A stretch of DNA of 64,000 bases, taken from the NCBI GenBank assembly GCA_018296165.2, contig JACKQL020000095.1, positions 1 through 64,000 on the forward strand, in the 5' to 3' direction. The DNA is from Termitomyces sp. T153. Lineage: Eukaryota > Basidiomycota > Agaricomycetes > Agaricales > Lyophyllaceae. A program made the position numbers and the translations under genes. Positions within the stretch are counted from its first letter, which is position 1. Each line of letters opens with the position of its first letter. Of this stretch, positions 1 through 11,671 are shown piece after piece. The notes under the pieces were generated by a model that saw only the letters and a list, made by a program, of their open reading frames with translations, was not told where the DNA came from and did not search any database.

Positions 1-313
1 GGGTAAGAGTTCTAAGTTCAGAGACTGATCAAGGTTGGAGGACTTAGGAATTGAGCTGGAGTTTTGTTGGAAGTTGTATTAACAATGATATTGTATTTTG
101 GAGTAACAGAGTCAATATGGGATAAGTGTGAGGAAACAGATGATGCCACAAAACAGATAGTACTGGGAAACTAAGGCTGGGAAACATATATAGAAAATAG
201 GCAATATTGAGACTAAAGTACTGACTACAGTAGTATGGGATTTCTAGTGGGCCTTTTGGGGTTCTTGGAGCAGTCTGGCCATTGGATGTGAGTATGGGGC
301 ATGGCACTGAGGT

Positions 314-1285
314 TTAAGCTGGTTCTGAGACTGGGAGTGGGGTGGTGCTGCAACCAAGCTTGGCAGAACTACTGAAGGTCTCAGACAAGTGTGGGACAAG
401 TCCAGGGGGAGTAAGTGCTGGGGGCTCTGCCCAAATGGAGAAGGTTGTTGATGCAGACTTGATGGGCTGATGGTGGGGTTTGATGGCAAGTTTTGATGGC
501 AGAATTGGGTGATAAGGGGAACAATCAGGGGAAAGTGGTTGGAGAATCAGGTGAGGGGCAAGAGACATGGAGGGTTTGTGACAGTACTCTCCCTCCAGCA
601 TTGAGACTCTTGAAATGTGCATTTGGCTAGGCAGAGTTTTGGTCAGTCCTCTGGAGATGGCTGGCACAGTTGATTTTGCTGTCATGGCTCCAGCAATTGG
701 TCCATTTTCTCTACTTTCCATCATGTCTGCTGGAATCCCCACTTGTAAATGGTGCATTGCCAATGCTCCCATGAGTCCTCCTTGAATTTTATGGAGTTCT
801 GCCAACCCATTTTAGTGTCAAAATTGCCTGCTCCATGGAGATGATTGCATCCTTTTCTCTCTGGGGCTGGGTTCATGTTGGTCTTGCAATGTGTGCAATG
901 AGTGTTGTGACTGGCACTTTCTATGTTCTTTTTGCATAGAGTGGGAGGAGGAACCTGTTTGGATGTGGGAATGCAGGCAGGAGGCTTGGGAGTGGCACAG
1001 TGGTCATGTTTGGGGGTGCTGGGGGCAAGTTCTGGCCAGGGGGCTGTTGCATTGCACCTTCAGGATCAGGTGGTACTTAATCAGCCATCACTTGGCTGAA
1101 CTATGGCCCCTCATCTGCAAGAGAGTTCTTTGGAGCTTGTGCTGGAGAAGGGGGGCAAGCCACCTGTTTTGGCACCTGTAGACAGGGGGAAGGGCTCAAA
1201 CAGGGGCTATGCATTGGTTATATTTGTATATGGTCTAGTACAGGGAGTCTGGAGGTTGAGGCCATTTATGATGGATCTCACTTTT
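314..1285 (-). pseudogene. Ser/Pro/Gln/His-rich coding relic, unknown
   Basis: One minus-strand frame stays mostly open from about 1285 down to 314, with about five stops, and neighbouring frames continue to about 44. The translation is rich in Ser, Pro, Gln and His, with no domain I recognise. Such composition is common in the linker or gag-like parts of retroelements and in fungal regulatory proteins, so I do not assign a function. It lies next to a Gypsy LTR remnant in the opposite orientation and may be part of a separate decayed element. The stops look like the CG-to-TG/CA decay seen elsewhere in the window. Confidence 0.3.
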
Positions 1286-1289
1286 TGAT

Positions 1290-1508
1290 TGGACCCCAGA
1301 GTTGATTGTTGTTGGGTGTTTTTCCAGAAGCTCTAGAGTAAATTTTCTGAACACTGGCATTTGGAATCCTTAGACTTGTTCTCTCTGGATCTCCCTCTGC
1401 CATGTGAGTGGCTAGAACTCTAGAACTTCTTGTACATGCTGAATAGACCTTGGATCTCTCTCTGCCAGTTGTGTGATTGAGCCACAGCCTCCAGAGATCC
1501 CCCTTACA
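1290..1508 (+). mobile_element. 3' part of a Gypsy (Tf1/sushi-type) LTR
   Basis: This stretch matches, by eye, the right part of the LTRs of the Gypsy elements at 29656-29949 and 31129-31497. It contains the 11-mer AGACTTGTTCT (1372-1382) and the two internal CCTCTGCCA-type segments, and it ends CTTACA at 1508. The left half of the LTR is not recognisable. Immediately downstream, at 1511-1521, the sequence ATAACAAGTCT is the reverse complement of the 11-mer with one mismatch. It is therefore a decayed self-priming site, and this LTR is a 5' LTR. Confidence 0.7.
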
Positions 1509-1599
1509 GTATAACAAGTCTCTAGATTTGGTCTGGGAGCTCCCCTTTTCAATTGCCTGAGTTTCTGTTTGGTCTTTCAAAAGGTCTCTCTCCCACAAG

Positions 1600-2240
1600 T
1601 GTCTTGCTACCTTGTGTGCTCCTCCTATGACCCAACCAACCCCTCTAACACCTTCCCCTGATGCTTTGAGCCTACAGGACAATGCCTGGAGTTGTTCATT
1701 GTCTCTAGAGACACATGTTCAACTTACCTTAGCTTCCCTTACTTCCACACTGCTAAACTCACCAGACTATGTCAAACAACCTAAAGCAGTGTCCCTCTCA
1801 CTCCAGGCCCTCCTGGAATACCTCTCCTATCCTCCTACCTCTCCCCCAGGACCCCCAGCAGCTGCAGAAAGGTTTACTTCTGCACAAAGATTGGAGGTTT
1901 TAGCATCCCACTCCAAATTTCCTTGCATTGTGTTCTCTGACATATTTGATGGGGACTGTAAGGTTGGGTAATGTTTCCTCCAATACTGTGGCACTTATAT
2001 TCAGTTTATTAGTGAAGTATTTGTCTATGATGCCCTGAAAATTGCCTGGGTTCTCTCCTACATGAAGGTGGGCAAAGCCTCAACCTATGTGTTGCACATC
2101 TTTTGATGCCCCAGAGGAGTTGAGAGTTTCTCCAGCTGGACAGAGTTTGAGAAGGAGTTCCAAGCTGAGTTCTTTCCCCTTGACCCTGCCAAGACTGCAG
2201 CTCTTTTGCTTACACCCCCAGCTATTCTGCAATGGGATGG
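1600..2240 (+). pseudogene. Gypsy gag relic
   Basis: This is the remains of the capsid (gag) gene that follows the LTR end at 1508. The first open stretch (1612-1971) matches the start of the gag at 31604 in order and spacing: LQDNAW, then LETHVQL, then SLQALLEYL, then a Pro-rich linker, then a DIFDGDCK-like motif. Further on, the segment EFEKEFQAEFFPLDP at about 2140-2190 corresponds to the later capsid part of the same gag in the other elements. Frameshifts and stops separate the parts. Protease, reverse transcriptase and integrase are absent, so the element is truncated here. Confidence 0.65.
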
Positions 2241-2760
2241 GTGGAGAGAGATGACTGAAGACAATCACTATTGTCTTATGTTCAAGTGTAACATGAAGCA
2301 CATCCTTCCAGAGTCTCTTGAAGCTAAAGGCCTCTATTATTTTATTGGCATGATCCCCAATTGGGATTGTCTATGGAAGCAAACTGCAGCTCATGGTGAG
2401 CTGCCACCATTAGCTGATGCAACTAACATTGCACTAACTGATTTAACTTTGATAGACACCAAGACTGAATTGGGGCCTTCAACCCTGTCAAGGACTGAAT
2501 CAGCACCAAATGCACTCATGACTAACATTGCAATGGGAGATGTAGCAATGAGTATGGAATTGGAGGAAGTGCCAATAGAGGGAGAAGGGGTCATTTGACC
2601 CTAGTTACCAGTAGGTAACCATGAGTATTCTACTCAGAGTTCAGATGCTAATGCAGTGATGCTAGTTTATAGCAAATGTATAGCATTCTTGGACAGTCCT
2701 ATCAGACCACATAAAATGTATAAATATAGCAGCTTCACACCATATTTTTAATCATGTGGT
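2206..2760 (+). pseudogene. Coding-like stretch, unknown
   Basis: An open frame of 130 codons (2206-2598) follows the gag relic, and the same frame continues with few stops to about 2750. The first residues still overlap gag-like sequence. The rest, with alternating acidic and Thr/Ala-rich parts, matches nothing I know. It could be the divergent C-terminus of gag or another element joined to it. Confidence 0.25.
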
Positions 2761-3130
2761 GGACCAGTGACCACTGGAGAGTGCTTCACCATTGAACACT
2801 AGCATGAGCCTATGGGGTCCTTAGTCTATGACTTGCCAGTGATGTCACTGAGTTGTGCATGTATATGCCTATATTCTTATCAGTTACTCTATTGTAGACT
2901 GATGTCTCAGTCTGAAATGGGGTATGTAACAGGTGTACAGGCTTATTTGTCACACTTGCAACACTAACTGACTTAATGTTACATTATGTAAGGGCAACAT
3001 CTTGTCTTCACAATGTATCTAGTCTAATTCAATAATTTAGTCTGATTCAGCTACTACATGAACAATACAAGATTGTTCTATGTGTAGCCAACAGCTATAA
3101 AATCAAAACTGATGGAGTAATGGCCATTTT
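2760..3130. other. No recognisable feature
   Basis: This stretch has stops in all frames I read. I see no repeat, promoter or RNA gene in it. Its right end probably belongs to the untranslated flank of the Tc1 relic that follows. Confidence 0.4.
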
Positions 3131-3850
3131 GAAATACTCATTGGGACAGTTTTCTGAGCATCTCTAATTCCAGTATTTAGTACTTTGTATGTCCTCCATT
3201 TGCCTTGATGACTGCTTCAATCCTTCTAGGCATGCTTTCTATCAGTCTTGGGCATACCTCTGCTGGTATTCCATCCCACTCCTTTGCAACCCTCTCCTAC
3301 AATTTATGCACACCATAAGGAGGTGTTTCATACTGCCTAAGCTGCTTCTTGAGGTACTCCCAGAGGTGTTCAATAGGGTTAAGATCAGGGGATTGGGCTG
3401 GCCACCAGAGGACATTGAAGTTGTTGTCTTCAAACCACTTTTGAGTCTTCTTGGAGTTGTGTTTAGGGTCATTGTTCTGTTGAAAGTAGTGGGTACCCTC
3501 CTCCATCCTCCAACTTTTCAAAGCTCTCCTTTGCTCTGTCATCCAAAATTTCACAGTACTGCTCTGCATTTTGCTCTGCATTCATAATCCCCACCACCTC
3601 TAGCAGCTTTCCTACCCCATTCCAACCCATACAGCCCCATACCAGGAGATTATACCCTCCTCCATGTTTCACAGTAGGTGTAGTGGTTCAGTTTGAAATG
3701 CCTTCTCCTTGTAGCTTTTATACATGCTGCTTTCCATCTGACCCAATTGTATTAATCTTTGTCTCATTTGCTCACAACACTCTTCTCCAGTCCTCCACAT
3801 TCCAGTTCTGATGCTCAGATACAGAGCACTACCAGGGAGTTGATTTCTGA
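3130..3850 (-). mobile_element. Tc1/mariner transposase relic (DD34E), catalytically dead
   Basis: The minus strand encodes the catalytic part of a Tc1 transposase, which cuts and joins transposon ends. In order I see WNVEDWRRVL, an ANETKIN motif (SDETKIN in live enzymes), TVKHGGG, VWGCMGWNGVG, FQQNNDPKH (FQQDNDPKH in live enzymes) and QSPDLNPIEHLWEYLKKQL. The spacing from the QQN position to the Glu of PIEHLW is 34 residues, the Tc1 signature. Both catalytic Asp positions visible here are Asn. The reading frame is shifted around 3660 and carries stops, and the N-terminal DNA-binding half is missing. Confidence 0.85.
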
Positions 3851-4064
3851 GGACGTTAGTGGTAGGACAACTTTGGTCTATGTAGCAAAGCAGTCTGGTA
3901 ATGTGTGGATCACACCAAGTTTGAATTTTGACTCTATATTCTCCACCATCAGAATCATCTGAACTCTGGCCGTCCACTCCTAGAGATCTGACCATGAGAA
4001 GCATCTTCTTCCAAGCTGGATCATTATTATATTCAACTTGGTCTTGACAATGACTGCTCCTCAC
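3850..4064 (-). pseudogene. Fragment of a recurrent basidiomycete hypothetical protein
   Basis: The minus-strand frame encodes an acidic segment (GQSSDDSDGGEYRVK) followed by TWCDPHITRLLCYIDQ and TTNVLRNQLPG. This pattern of an acidic Ser/Asp stretch, a Y-x-V-K, a W-R-x-P-x-[VI] and an IDQ-x-R resembles a hypothetical family that I recall as widespread in mushroom genomes. I know no function for it. The frame runs directly into the Tc1 relic, so either the transposon landed in it or both were joined by rearrangement. The assignment is from memory and tentative. Confidence 0.35.
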
Positions 4065-4219
4065 AAGGTACAGCTTGTGCTAGTTAGCCAATGAAAAGAT
4101 GGAGAAAGGATACACATATTTGTTTCTGTCTCATCCTAACTCACTTACAGTGGCTCACTTGAAACTCAGCTGCCATGCATATAAGAATGTTCTCTGGCTA
4201 TTCATTGGCCCTTGGACAG

Positions 4220-5284
4220 TGATGTGCTCCTATGCCACCTAGTGCCATGCAGGAAACCTAAAAAGAGAGAACCTAATACGAGTCACTAGATAGGGTAGCT
4301 GGCAGTAGGAAGTTAGTAGTAGAGGGTGAGTCAGTAACCATTCCAAAGAATGAGAGCCAATGTTGTGTTGAAAGGTGAAGTTGGAATGATCACTATTGCT
4401 AGCCTGAGTTGCTAGTGACAAAAAGAAGAATAGGTGAAGTCAAGAAGTGTCGCTAAGACAAGGCAAACTCTTTAAGAGAGGTAGAGGGGTTAGGGAGTAG
4501 AGTAGAAAAGGGAAGGTGGTAATAGGGAAACTAAATCCAGGGACAAATGAAAAACTGGTCACTAGCCACAGTTGCTAACACTGCTAAGTCAAAATAACAT
4601 AAAGGGCACCCATAGTTGTTACTACACTAGATTGAGGTTGAAGTTGATAAGACTTGTCGCTAAGTCAAAGTCAATAGCAAGTAAGGAATAGAGTGAGATA
4701 GGCAAAGTGAAATCTCAAGCTGGTAGGCTTAGAGATAGACAGATTCAGTTTGAGGGGGATCTATCTGAGTTGATTCTCCAGTCCAAGTGTCTATATACAG
4801 GCAGTATTTATATGGTTTCAAAGTATAGTATGGGAAAGTAAGCAAATAGTCACCACTAGCAATGGCATCTGTCAATGTGTTTATGGTCTGTACAAGGCAT
4901 CAGTTTGTAACTAGGTGAAAAACTATAAGCAACATCTTTGAAGTGTAGATGCTGTTCAAGTATGTTGGTCAAATTTGACAAGGGAAATGATAGCACAAGG
5001 TACACATCTGGCAATATGCCCATATATAGCAAGAGAAAGCCATTTTGTCACCAGAGTTGCTAGAGTTGCTAATAATTGTTGCTAGGAAGGGTCTAGGCCT
5101 TGTTGATCTAGGCCCAAGTTCCAGGCTCCACATGCTAAAGTCCTGTGCTAAGGCTACCTTGGTCCAGACCTTGGGCTAGGCCCCACATGCTGAGTGTCAT
5201 GACTTGTGCCAAATTTAAAATAGTCAGCTGCTGCTAAGTCTGAAATGCCAAAAAATGGTGCTCAGCAACAACTGGGGCTCATCA
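4220..5284 (+). mobile_element. Solo LTR, family S (copy 1), TSD ACAG
   Basis: This 1,065-bp repeat begins TGATGTGCTCC and ends CTCATCA, giving short inverted termini TGATG/CATCA. It is flanked on both sides by ACAG (4216-4219 and 5285-5288), a 4-bp target duplication. A second copy with its own, different duplication is at 13413-14537, so each is an independent solo insertion. It contains no coding frame that I can support. A TATATA-type motif at about 4790 may be the old LTR promoter. Confidence 0.7.
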
Positions 5285-5334
5285 ACAGGCCTTTGCACAA
5301 GCCTTCAAAGGATGTCAAGATGATTGAGAAAATG

Positions 5335-8300
5335 TCATGCAACTATGTCTGTAGATGGCTCCTTCTCAGGATACTTCTGCATCACCATATCTGCAAATTG
5401 CTGAGCAAGTGAGGCATTCCATATATTCTCAGGAGCCTTGATATAAATCTGTGGGTGCTGGAGGTTTGGTCCAGGAGCATTGTCATTGAAACAAAAATTG
5501 AACATGTCTTGAGGCACAGCCAGTAGCTCTAGTCTTTTTGAGACAATATTTGTGAATTCTCTATCCTTCTTTGTTCAAGGAGGGACTGCATCTTTTTTCA
5601 GACAATGCACATGGTATTGTTGTGCTGTTCAGTTTGTACTTCTTGGCCTTGCTGTACCTTGAAAGGGGATGTCTGCTGCACCAATGCTTTTCTACATCTG
5701 GGCTCACCAAAGCACTGCATGGTTGCATCAAAATCACTGCATAAGGCCAAGACTCCATCCTCTAGTCTTCTAAGAGTAGGTTCAATGTCATCAATGTCAT
5801 GTACAACACCATTGTTGTTGCCTTTGTTGTCTTTGTTGTAGTCTTTGTCATCTTTGATGTCACTGCCACCACCATTATCACTAGCAGCCCCACCTCAGAG
5901 TCTCCTAGTGACACAGAGAGATGGCTGAGTTGCATTATTTGAAGGATTGCTCTTGCATCCTCTCTGGTCCCTTGAAGTCTTGAGCTCTTCATCATTTGGG
6001 GAGTAGTAGACAATTGAAAAGAGCTATGAAGATGAGCAGAAGGAGTGAGAACCAGTTCTTCTTTAATTTTAGGCAACAAAGTGGGCTGGTAATTCAATCA
6101 ACCAGTTCTAGGAAGCATGTCTGTCTGTACAAAATCATTGCAGTCACATTGCTTGGACTTTTTTGAAGGAGTCACAATCATAGATGGCAAGCAAACACTA
6201 TCAGAACAAGGACCAGGTGACATGTAGGATGGCATTGAAAATTTCTGAGAGGTCTGTGATTGCTGTGCTTGCCAAGCAGGAGTCAAGCAAATCATTTGGT
6301 GTTGAAACAGTAGATGGTGATCAGGAACCCCACTAGAAATGTGAGGTGAACAGATTGAATCATTGACAAGAGAAGTTCCCATAGTTCCACTACTACCAAG
6401 AGTACAGGAGGCAACAGATTGAGACAATGCACATGAACATGAGGAGCTTCTGAATGGTGAAGAATGGGGACTCATTCCAAACAGCTGAAGAAAAGGACAA
6501 GTCAGATATTTGATAATTGAAGATAGTATGAGTTTACTCAGTAGTTGACTGGCATTGATGAGTTGGGCAAATTTTGTTTCTGTTTTCCAGCATGATAAGG
6601 TCTTCCATCAGTGAAGTTGGAGATGGTTTGTTGCTGCCCTTAGCAGGCCTTGAGTTGGTAGTACTGGGGATGTCATCTCTGTCAATAGGCATTTGGTCTC
6701 TGTCATCTTCAGATTCTGTGTTGGGTTTATATCCATTTTTGTCTGCAATGTCAAGTATGACATCCTCATCTGAAGGATGTTTGGCAGCAGAGGGCTTAGC
6801 TTGTGTTGTTTCATTCAATTGTGCTGGATGTGCAGATACATTCCCTTCCAAAGGTTAAATCTTCTGTTAAGCTTGATAACAGCATCTTCATGAATACTCT
6901 TTTCCTGTGACAGAGGGAGTGGAAACCTGAGGAAGTAAAAAAAAAAATGAAAGACATACAACTCTGAGCTTGCCAAACAACTTTTGCGCTTGATCAAGGT
7001 TGTAAATGTGCCTCTTGCATCTGTTTCAGTGCTTGATCATATTGAACTTGAAGATTATCTTGTTCAACTTGTGTAGCTTGGTGTGCCTCTTGAAGAGCTG
7101 ACAATTGATCCTGAAGTGCCTAACTTTGAAAAATAAGTAAGAACAAAAGAAAGGAGGAAGTGACCAATCAATGCCTCTGTTGCAGATCAAATACTGGTAT
7201 CTGACTCTACAGACTTCAAAGCTGCCAGCTTGACCTGAGAAAAAGGGTGTTTTAGTTGACTGAAATGACAACAAAATGTATGCTAGAGGCCTACTGCATT
7301 CTCTTGAACCTTCTTCTGTTCAGTCAATAATTTGACCTAGTGTCAACTCAGAGTGCTTTGTTAGGTGTTCTGAAGACTCACTAATTGACTCTGAAGATCT
7401 TGAATAGTGGCCTAACAACAAGGAATCAATGGAGAAGGGAAAAATGCATGAATCAGTTACTGACAGAAGCCTTTGCAGACTGCATGCTCATTTCTGATTG
7501 TATGTCTTTTGACACTGCTAACTCAGCCTGACAAAAGTGTCAGAGCAAAAATGATGAGATGTCAATGGGAAAACACTTACTTTGTTCTGTTGGAGAAGCC
7601 CCTCTTTAACAGATATTTTAATTTCCAGGGTCTGTTGCTCTTCCTTGGCCATCTGCAATTGACTCTGAAGACTTTGAATCATAACTTAAGTACTGGATAG
7701 TAAGCAGAGAATAAAAGCAGACAAAGAATGATTGACTGATGATTTGATGGACTGTGTGCTCAGCTCTGACTCAACAGATTTCAATGCTGCCAACTCAACA
7801 AAATGTTAAAGATGAAATGACAAAAAGCCAATTGATGAAGGTGTACTGTTTTCTCTTGAAGAGACTTCTTTTCAGCAGATAATTGTGCTTTAAGACTCTC
7901 CCTTTCCGTTTTGGCTGTTTGCAGTTGACTCATAGTTGTTTTGTGGATCCACTGAAGATTTGAGAACTGACTCTGGAGATTTGAAATGGTCATCTAACAA
8001 TGAAGGATGAGCAGTAGACACAAATAGATAGAGAATGACCAACTGATGCCTCTGTAGCCTGCATTTCCTATGCCCTCACAACCAACTTGAGCTGGCCTTG
8101 AGTGATTTGATGAGTCTGCTTGAGATTTAGTATGGCCAGCTAAGATCTAGGATTTAATGGGAAGCAAAATGAGGCAATAAATAGTGACCCACTGTTGACT
8201 CTCCAGACTGGACTTCCAACTTTGCCTGAAAGTCAGATATGACAATCTTGGTGGCATCCAGCTCAGCCTGAGAAGTTGTTTGCAGTTAGAATGATGATTC

Positions 8301-9207
8301 ATTTGTTGATCTTGATAAGCACTCACAATTTTCTCATTGACTTTTTTCTGGTGTGCAGCCATACACTCTTGAAGACTCTTTTGATCTCTTTCAACTGACT
8401 CCAGTTGTTCCAAGGTATTTTGATGAGTTTTCTGAAGGGTCAACAATTGAATATTAAGATGTCCAATAGTAGCAACAAGAATCTCTTTATTATTATTTGT
8501 AGTGTTATTGAGACCACCCTTGATTTGTTTCAAATCCAATTGAAGCCTATTGCACTCTCTTTGGGATAGTAGTAGCTGTTGTGTGCTGCTTTCCATCTGG
8601 TCCCAAAGAGTCTCAATACATTTTTAAAAGGGTAGAAGCATGAGTATTACAACCCACCTTATATTCCTCTAACAATGCTGCTTCAGCATCCCTTTGGTGT
8701 TGCTGCTCAGCTTGAAGGATGGTCAGTGGCTTCAAAGAAGAGTTGCACTCTGCAGTGAAAGTCTGTGCTAGAATAGTCATTGCTACTCAGGCTCTTTGCA
8801 TGTGAAATCTAATGTTTTTCTCCTTGGCAACCTCATTGTGATGGGTGATGATCAGCATAAGCTTGAAGCTGCACAACTTGTTCTTCACTGTCTTCCAATT
8901 CTATTGTCTTGCATTGCAAGTCAGAGCATTGAGTGTTGAGGGTGTGCTCAAGTTTGGTGTTGGTACTTTTGATCTGGGTGCAGATGCTGTCATTGGTATT
9001 CTGACAGATTTATGCAAGAATGACATACATTGGGAAGATGTTTCTGTGTTTCATTTGATTTTGCAGTCTTCTTGGCAAGCTAGCAAGTCAATCAGTGTGG
9101 ATTCTTCAACAACTTGTGCAGAGATCACCTGCTGCTCCAGAGAGAGAATCTGGAGCTTCAGCAGTGTTGTTATTGTCTTGACTGGAGTTCTTGTCCAAGC
9201 CCTATAA
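5335..9207 (-). pseudogene. Coiled-coil protein gene of element A, many short exons
   Basis: Minus-strand exons encode long Gln/Glu/Leu-rich helices typical of a coiled coil. Examples are KTIELEDSEEQVVQLQAYAD (about 8890), QLLLSQRECNRLQLDLKQIK (about 8540), AELDATKIVISDFQAKLEVQ (about 8240) and KTERESLKAQLSAEKKSLQE (about 7880). The exons are separated by short introns. Between about 7140 and 8200 an exon-intron unit recurs roughly every 300 bp, so the rod was lengthened by exon duplication. The 3' part (about 6860-5335) is non-coiled, acidic and Ser-rich, with an Asp/Lys/Asn-rich run near 5850. It ends in an open frame with APGPNLQHPQIYIKAPENIW at about 5450. Several stops and frameshifts remain. 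The role is unknown. A related gene sits at the same place in element B. Confidence 0.55.
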
Positions 9208-9239
9208 GGGACAAGTCAAACAAGGATGGCTAGATGAAC

Positions 9240-10470
9240 AAGTAACCTACTGTATATAGAACTAGTTTCAATTCTTCATTTCCTTGTCAACATTTCTTAG
9301 AAGGAGAATCATTGACATGACCAACCCCTTCTTCATTTTGCTTGTTGACCATCATTATAATATGTTTGGGTAACAGGGAACATTTATGGAACAGAGGTTC
9401 CTCTTGGGAGTCTACAGACATCATAATCACTCCTTGTCTATTCAAAGATTTGGGATGCAGTGGATTGTTTCCAATGGTGACAATATCCTAGGAAACAATG
9501 CAATGTCAGAAATTACAAAAAAACAATATGGGACTTCACATACTTCAAAGTCACTGTTCATCATATCTGGACTGTATGTAGGTATTGCCTGACTTCCAAA
9601 GGTGGTAAGGATGATAATGAAGAACTGACATGGGACAAAGGCTGAAAGGTTGGATTTCCAGGGAAACATATGTTAGAAATTATAAAGTCCACTCCTTTGT
9701 TGAAATGATTACAAAGGACAAAATGAAAACAAAGGACATGACCACATAAAAATCTGTTTGATTACCCTATCGGATGGAAACATTGCTTTTTCCTTTCTTG
9801 TCAAGCCATGCAATGTGCTCATTGCTATTGCATATTAATTGTCACAATGGTCAATACTTTGGAACTGATCACCCCTACCACACACATGAGCAGCTTTGTT
9901 ATTTGTGATAGATTGTATGATGTTGACTCAGGGTAGGACTATACAATGCTTCTTGGTGGGCATTATTGTGGCATGTTGCATATACAACATATCACCAAGA
10001 GAGTTCAATGTCAAACCAATTATTGTGGAAGGTGACCACATCTTGAGTTTATCCTTGCCAACCACAAAGTCCATCCCCATATCCACCATGCCCTCATCAC
10101 CATCACAGGTGCCCACAGAATAGCTCAGTTCCATCTGTTTTCCAAGAACCATGTGAACTTACCAGTTAACCATTAAATTTTACCATGGGCAACAGGGAGC
10201 TGGCAAGGCAGCATTTTCATCTTGAAAAAGGAGAAGGAAAAAGAATTTGTGAATATCAAAGCTGCAGACAACACTCTTGCCAACTTTTTCATGTGTTTGT
10301 ATGTATGGGCCTTTCATCAATCTCTTCCATGTTAGTTGATTTGGAAACTACTATTTGTAGGCAGAGTGCATCAGGGTTGACTCTATATTACCAAAAACTT
10401 AACATTCCATTTCCCTTGCTGGTTGACCCAATTTTTGGATGCCAATGGATTAGATTATAATTATGGGTTT
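9240..10470 (-). other. Weak coding signal, unknown
   Basis: The only stretch here that looks coding is a minus-strand frame at 9928-10152. It contains DMGMDFVVGKDKLKMWSPS and LTLNSLGDMLYMQHATIMP, and I cannot assign it. The segment 10160-10470 on the same strand has several stops, and it could be the upstream or downstream part of the same gene or of the gene at 10518-11590. From 9240 to 9900 I see nothing beyond short chance frames. Confidence 0.2.
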
Positions 10471-10517
10471 GTATATGCTGTATATATACATGTAACAATA
10501 GTATGACCATCATACTC

Positions 10518-11590
10518 TCAAGATATGACTTTCATGATTTTGATAAGTGCTGTTTGATAAATGAATGGGAGCATGACCTCATAGTATCTTGAATACAACA
10601 AACTCTTTGTTGCCATGTAATAGATCATGCCATTTCTTTGAGCTGATGGGCCCTCAAGAATTTGTTTGAGAATGGTATTTGTGATCTCAGTCAGTTGTTT
10701 AGAGAGGATATACTTCCAATTCCCATTACAGCATCCATATTCTTCTGTGCTAGCTTCAGAGGCTGTCATTGTGGGGAAGCAGGAGCAGGGCACCATTTGA
10801 TGACCAGATCCTAAAAGAAAGTGAGAACTGGAAATTCAATAACAGAAGAAAAATCTCACTGGTGTGACATACATACATACTAGAAATAAGGTTGAACTCC
10901 AATTCAGTCAGGGTGTTGTTATTGTTGATGAATCTTCTCTTGGTTTGTGGTTTGCAAACTCTAAGCATTGTGTTTGGGACCAATGACCAACCCATGGGAC
11001 CTTGAAGGGCTGTCAAAAAACTAATGACTGATGCACTCAATTGCCAAATAAAACCCCCTTGCATCATTGCAGTGCACATCCAAGGTTGATTCAAAAAGGG
11101 ACTCCCATTGCCTCAGATAAGAATCATAATCCTCCATCTCAAACAACAAATCAGACAATTGTGTAGGTAAGACAGAAGGTGGCAGGGATTGGCATGGGGC
11201 TCTAGTGACAAGTTTAAATGGAAGACAAGTTTGAAATGGGATTCCATGCTGGAAGAGATACTTGGCAACATCTGATTTGCAAAGCCAAGAATTAAGGCAA
11301 CACACCACCAATGCATCCACTGCAATAGTCAATGTCAGCTTCCACAGCATTGCAGATTTGTCTCCAAAGTCAAACATGCAAAATAATTAAGACTGGTCAT
11401 CATCAGGGGTGATGATGCATAAGTATATGCAATGCTCAGACATTAATAGTGAGATATGGCTTTGAATGTTGAAATTGCACTCATCATCCTTGGGTTTTTG
11501 TCCTGTGATAATGCCTTCCAAGTAAGACCTTGCCAAAGCTGCACAGGAAACTGCAATAATGTGAGGCTGGCATTCAACCCATCCCAAACC
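10518..11590 (-). pseudogene. Recurrent basidiomycete hypothetical gene (element A cargo)
   Basis: Three adjoining minus-strand frames form one degraded gene. In order they read MLWKLTLTIAVDALVVCCLN and LFQHGIPFQTCLP, then LLFEMEDYDSYLRQWESL, then MMQGGFIWQLSASVISFL with GPMGWSLVPN, then LTELEFNLISSMYVCHT, then a C-terminal part ending near 10518. The succession of a DY-x-Y-L-R segment, an [LM]-x-x-GGI-x-WRL segment and an L-[TS]-x-x-E-x-[DN]-x-[IL] segment is one I associate with a large hypothetical family of Agaricomycetes. I know of no function. It is not recognisable at the equivalent place in element B. Confidence 0.4.
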
Positions 11591-11671
11591 TAGCTAACAA
11601 ACAAGTTGTGTGGCTTCTGTCATGCTTGTTGAGGGGAGTTTGGATGGAAGAGGAAGAGGTGGAGTAAAGCC

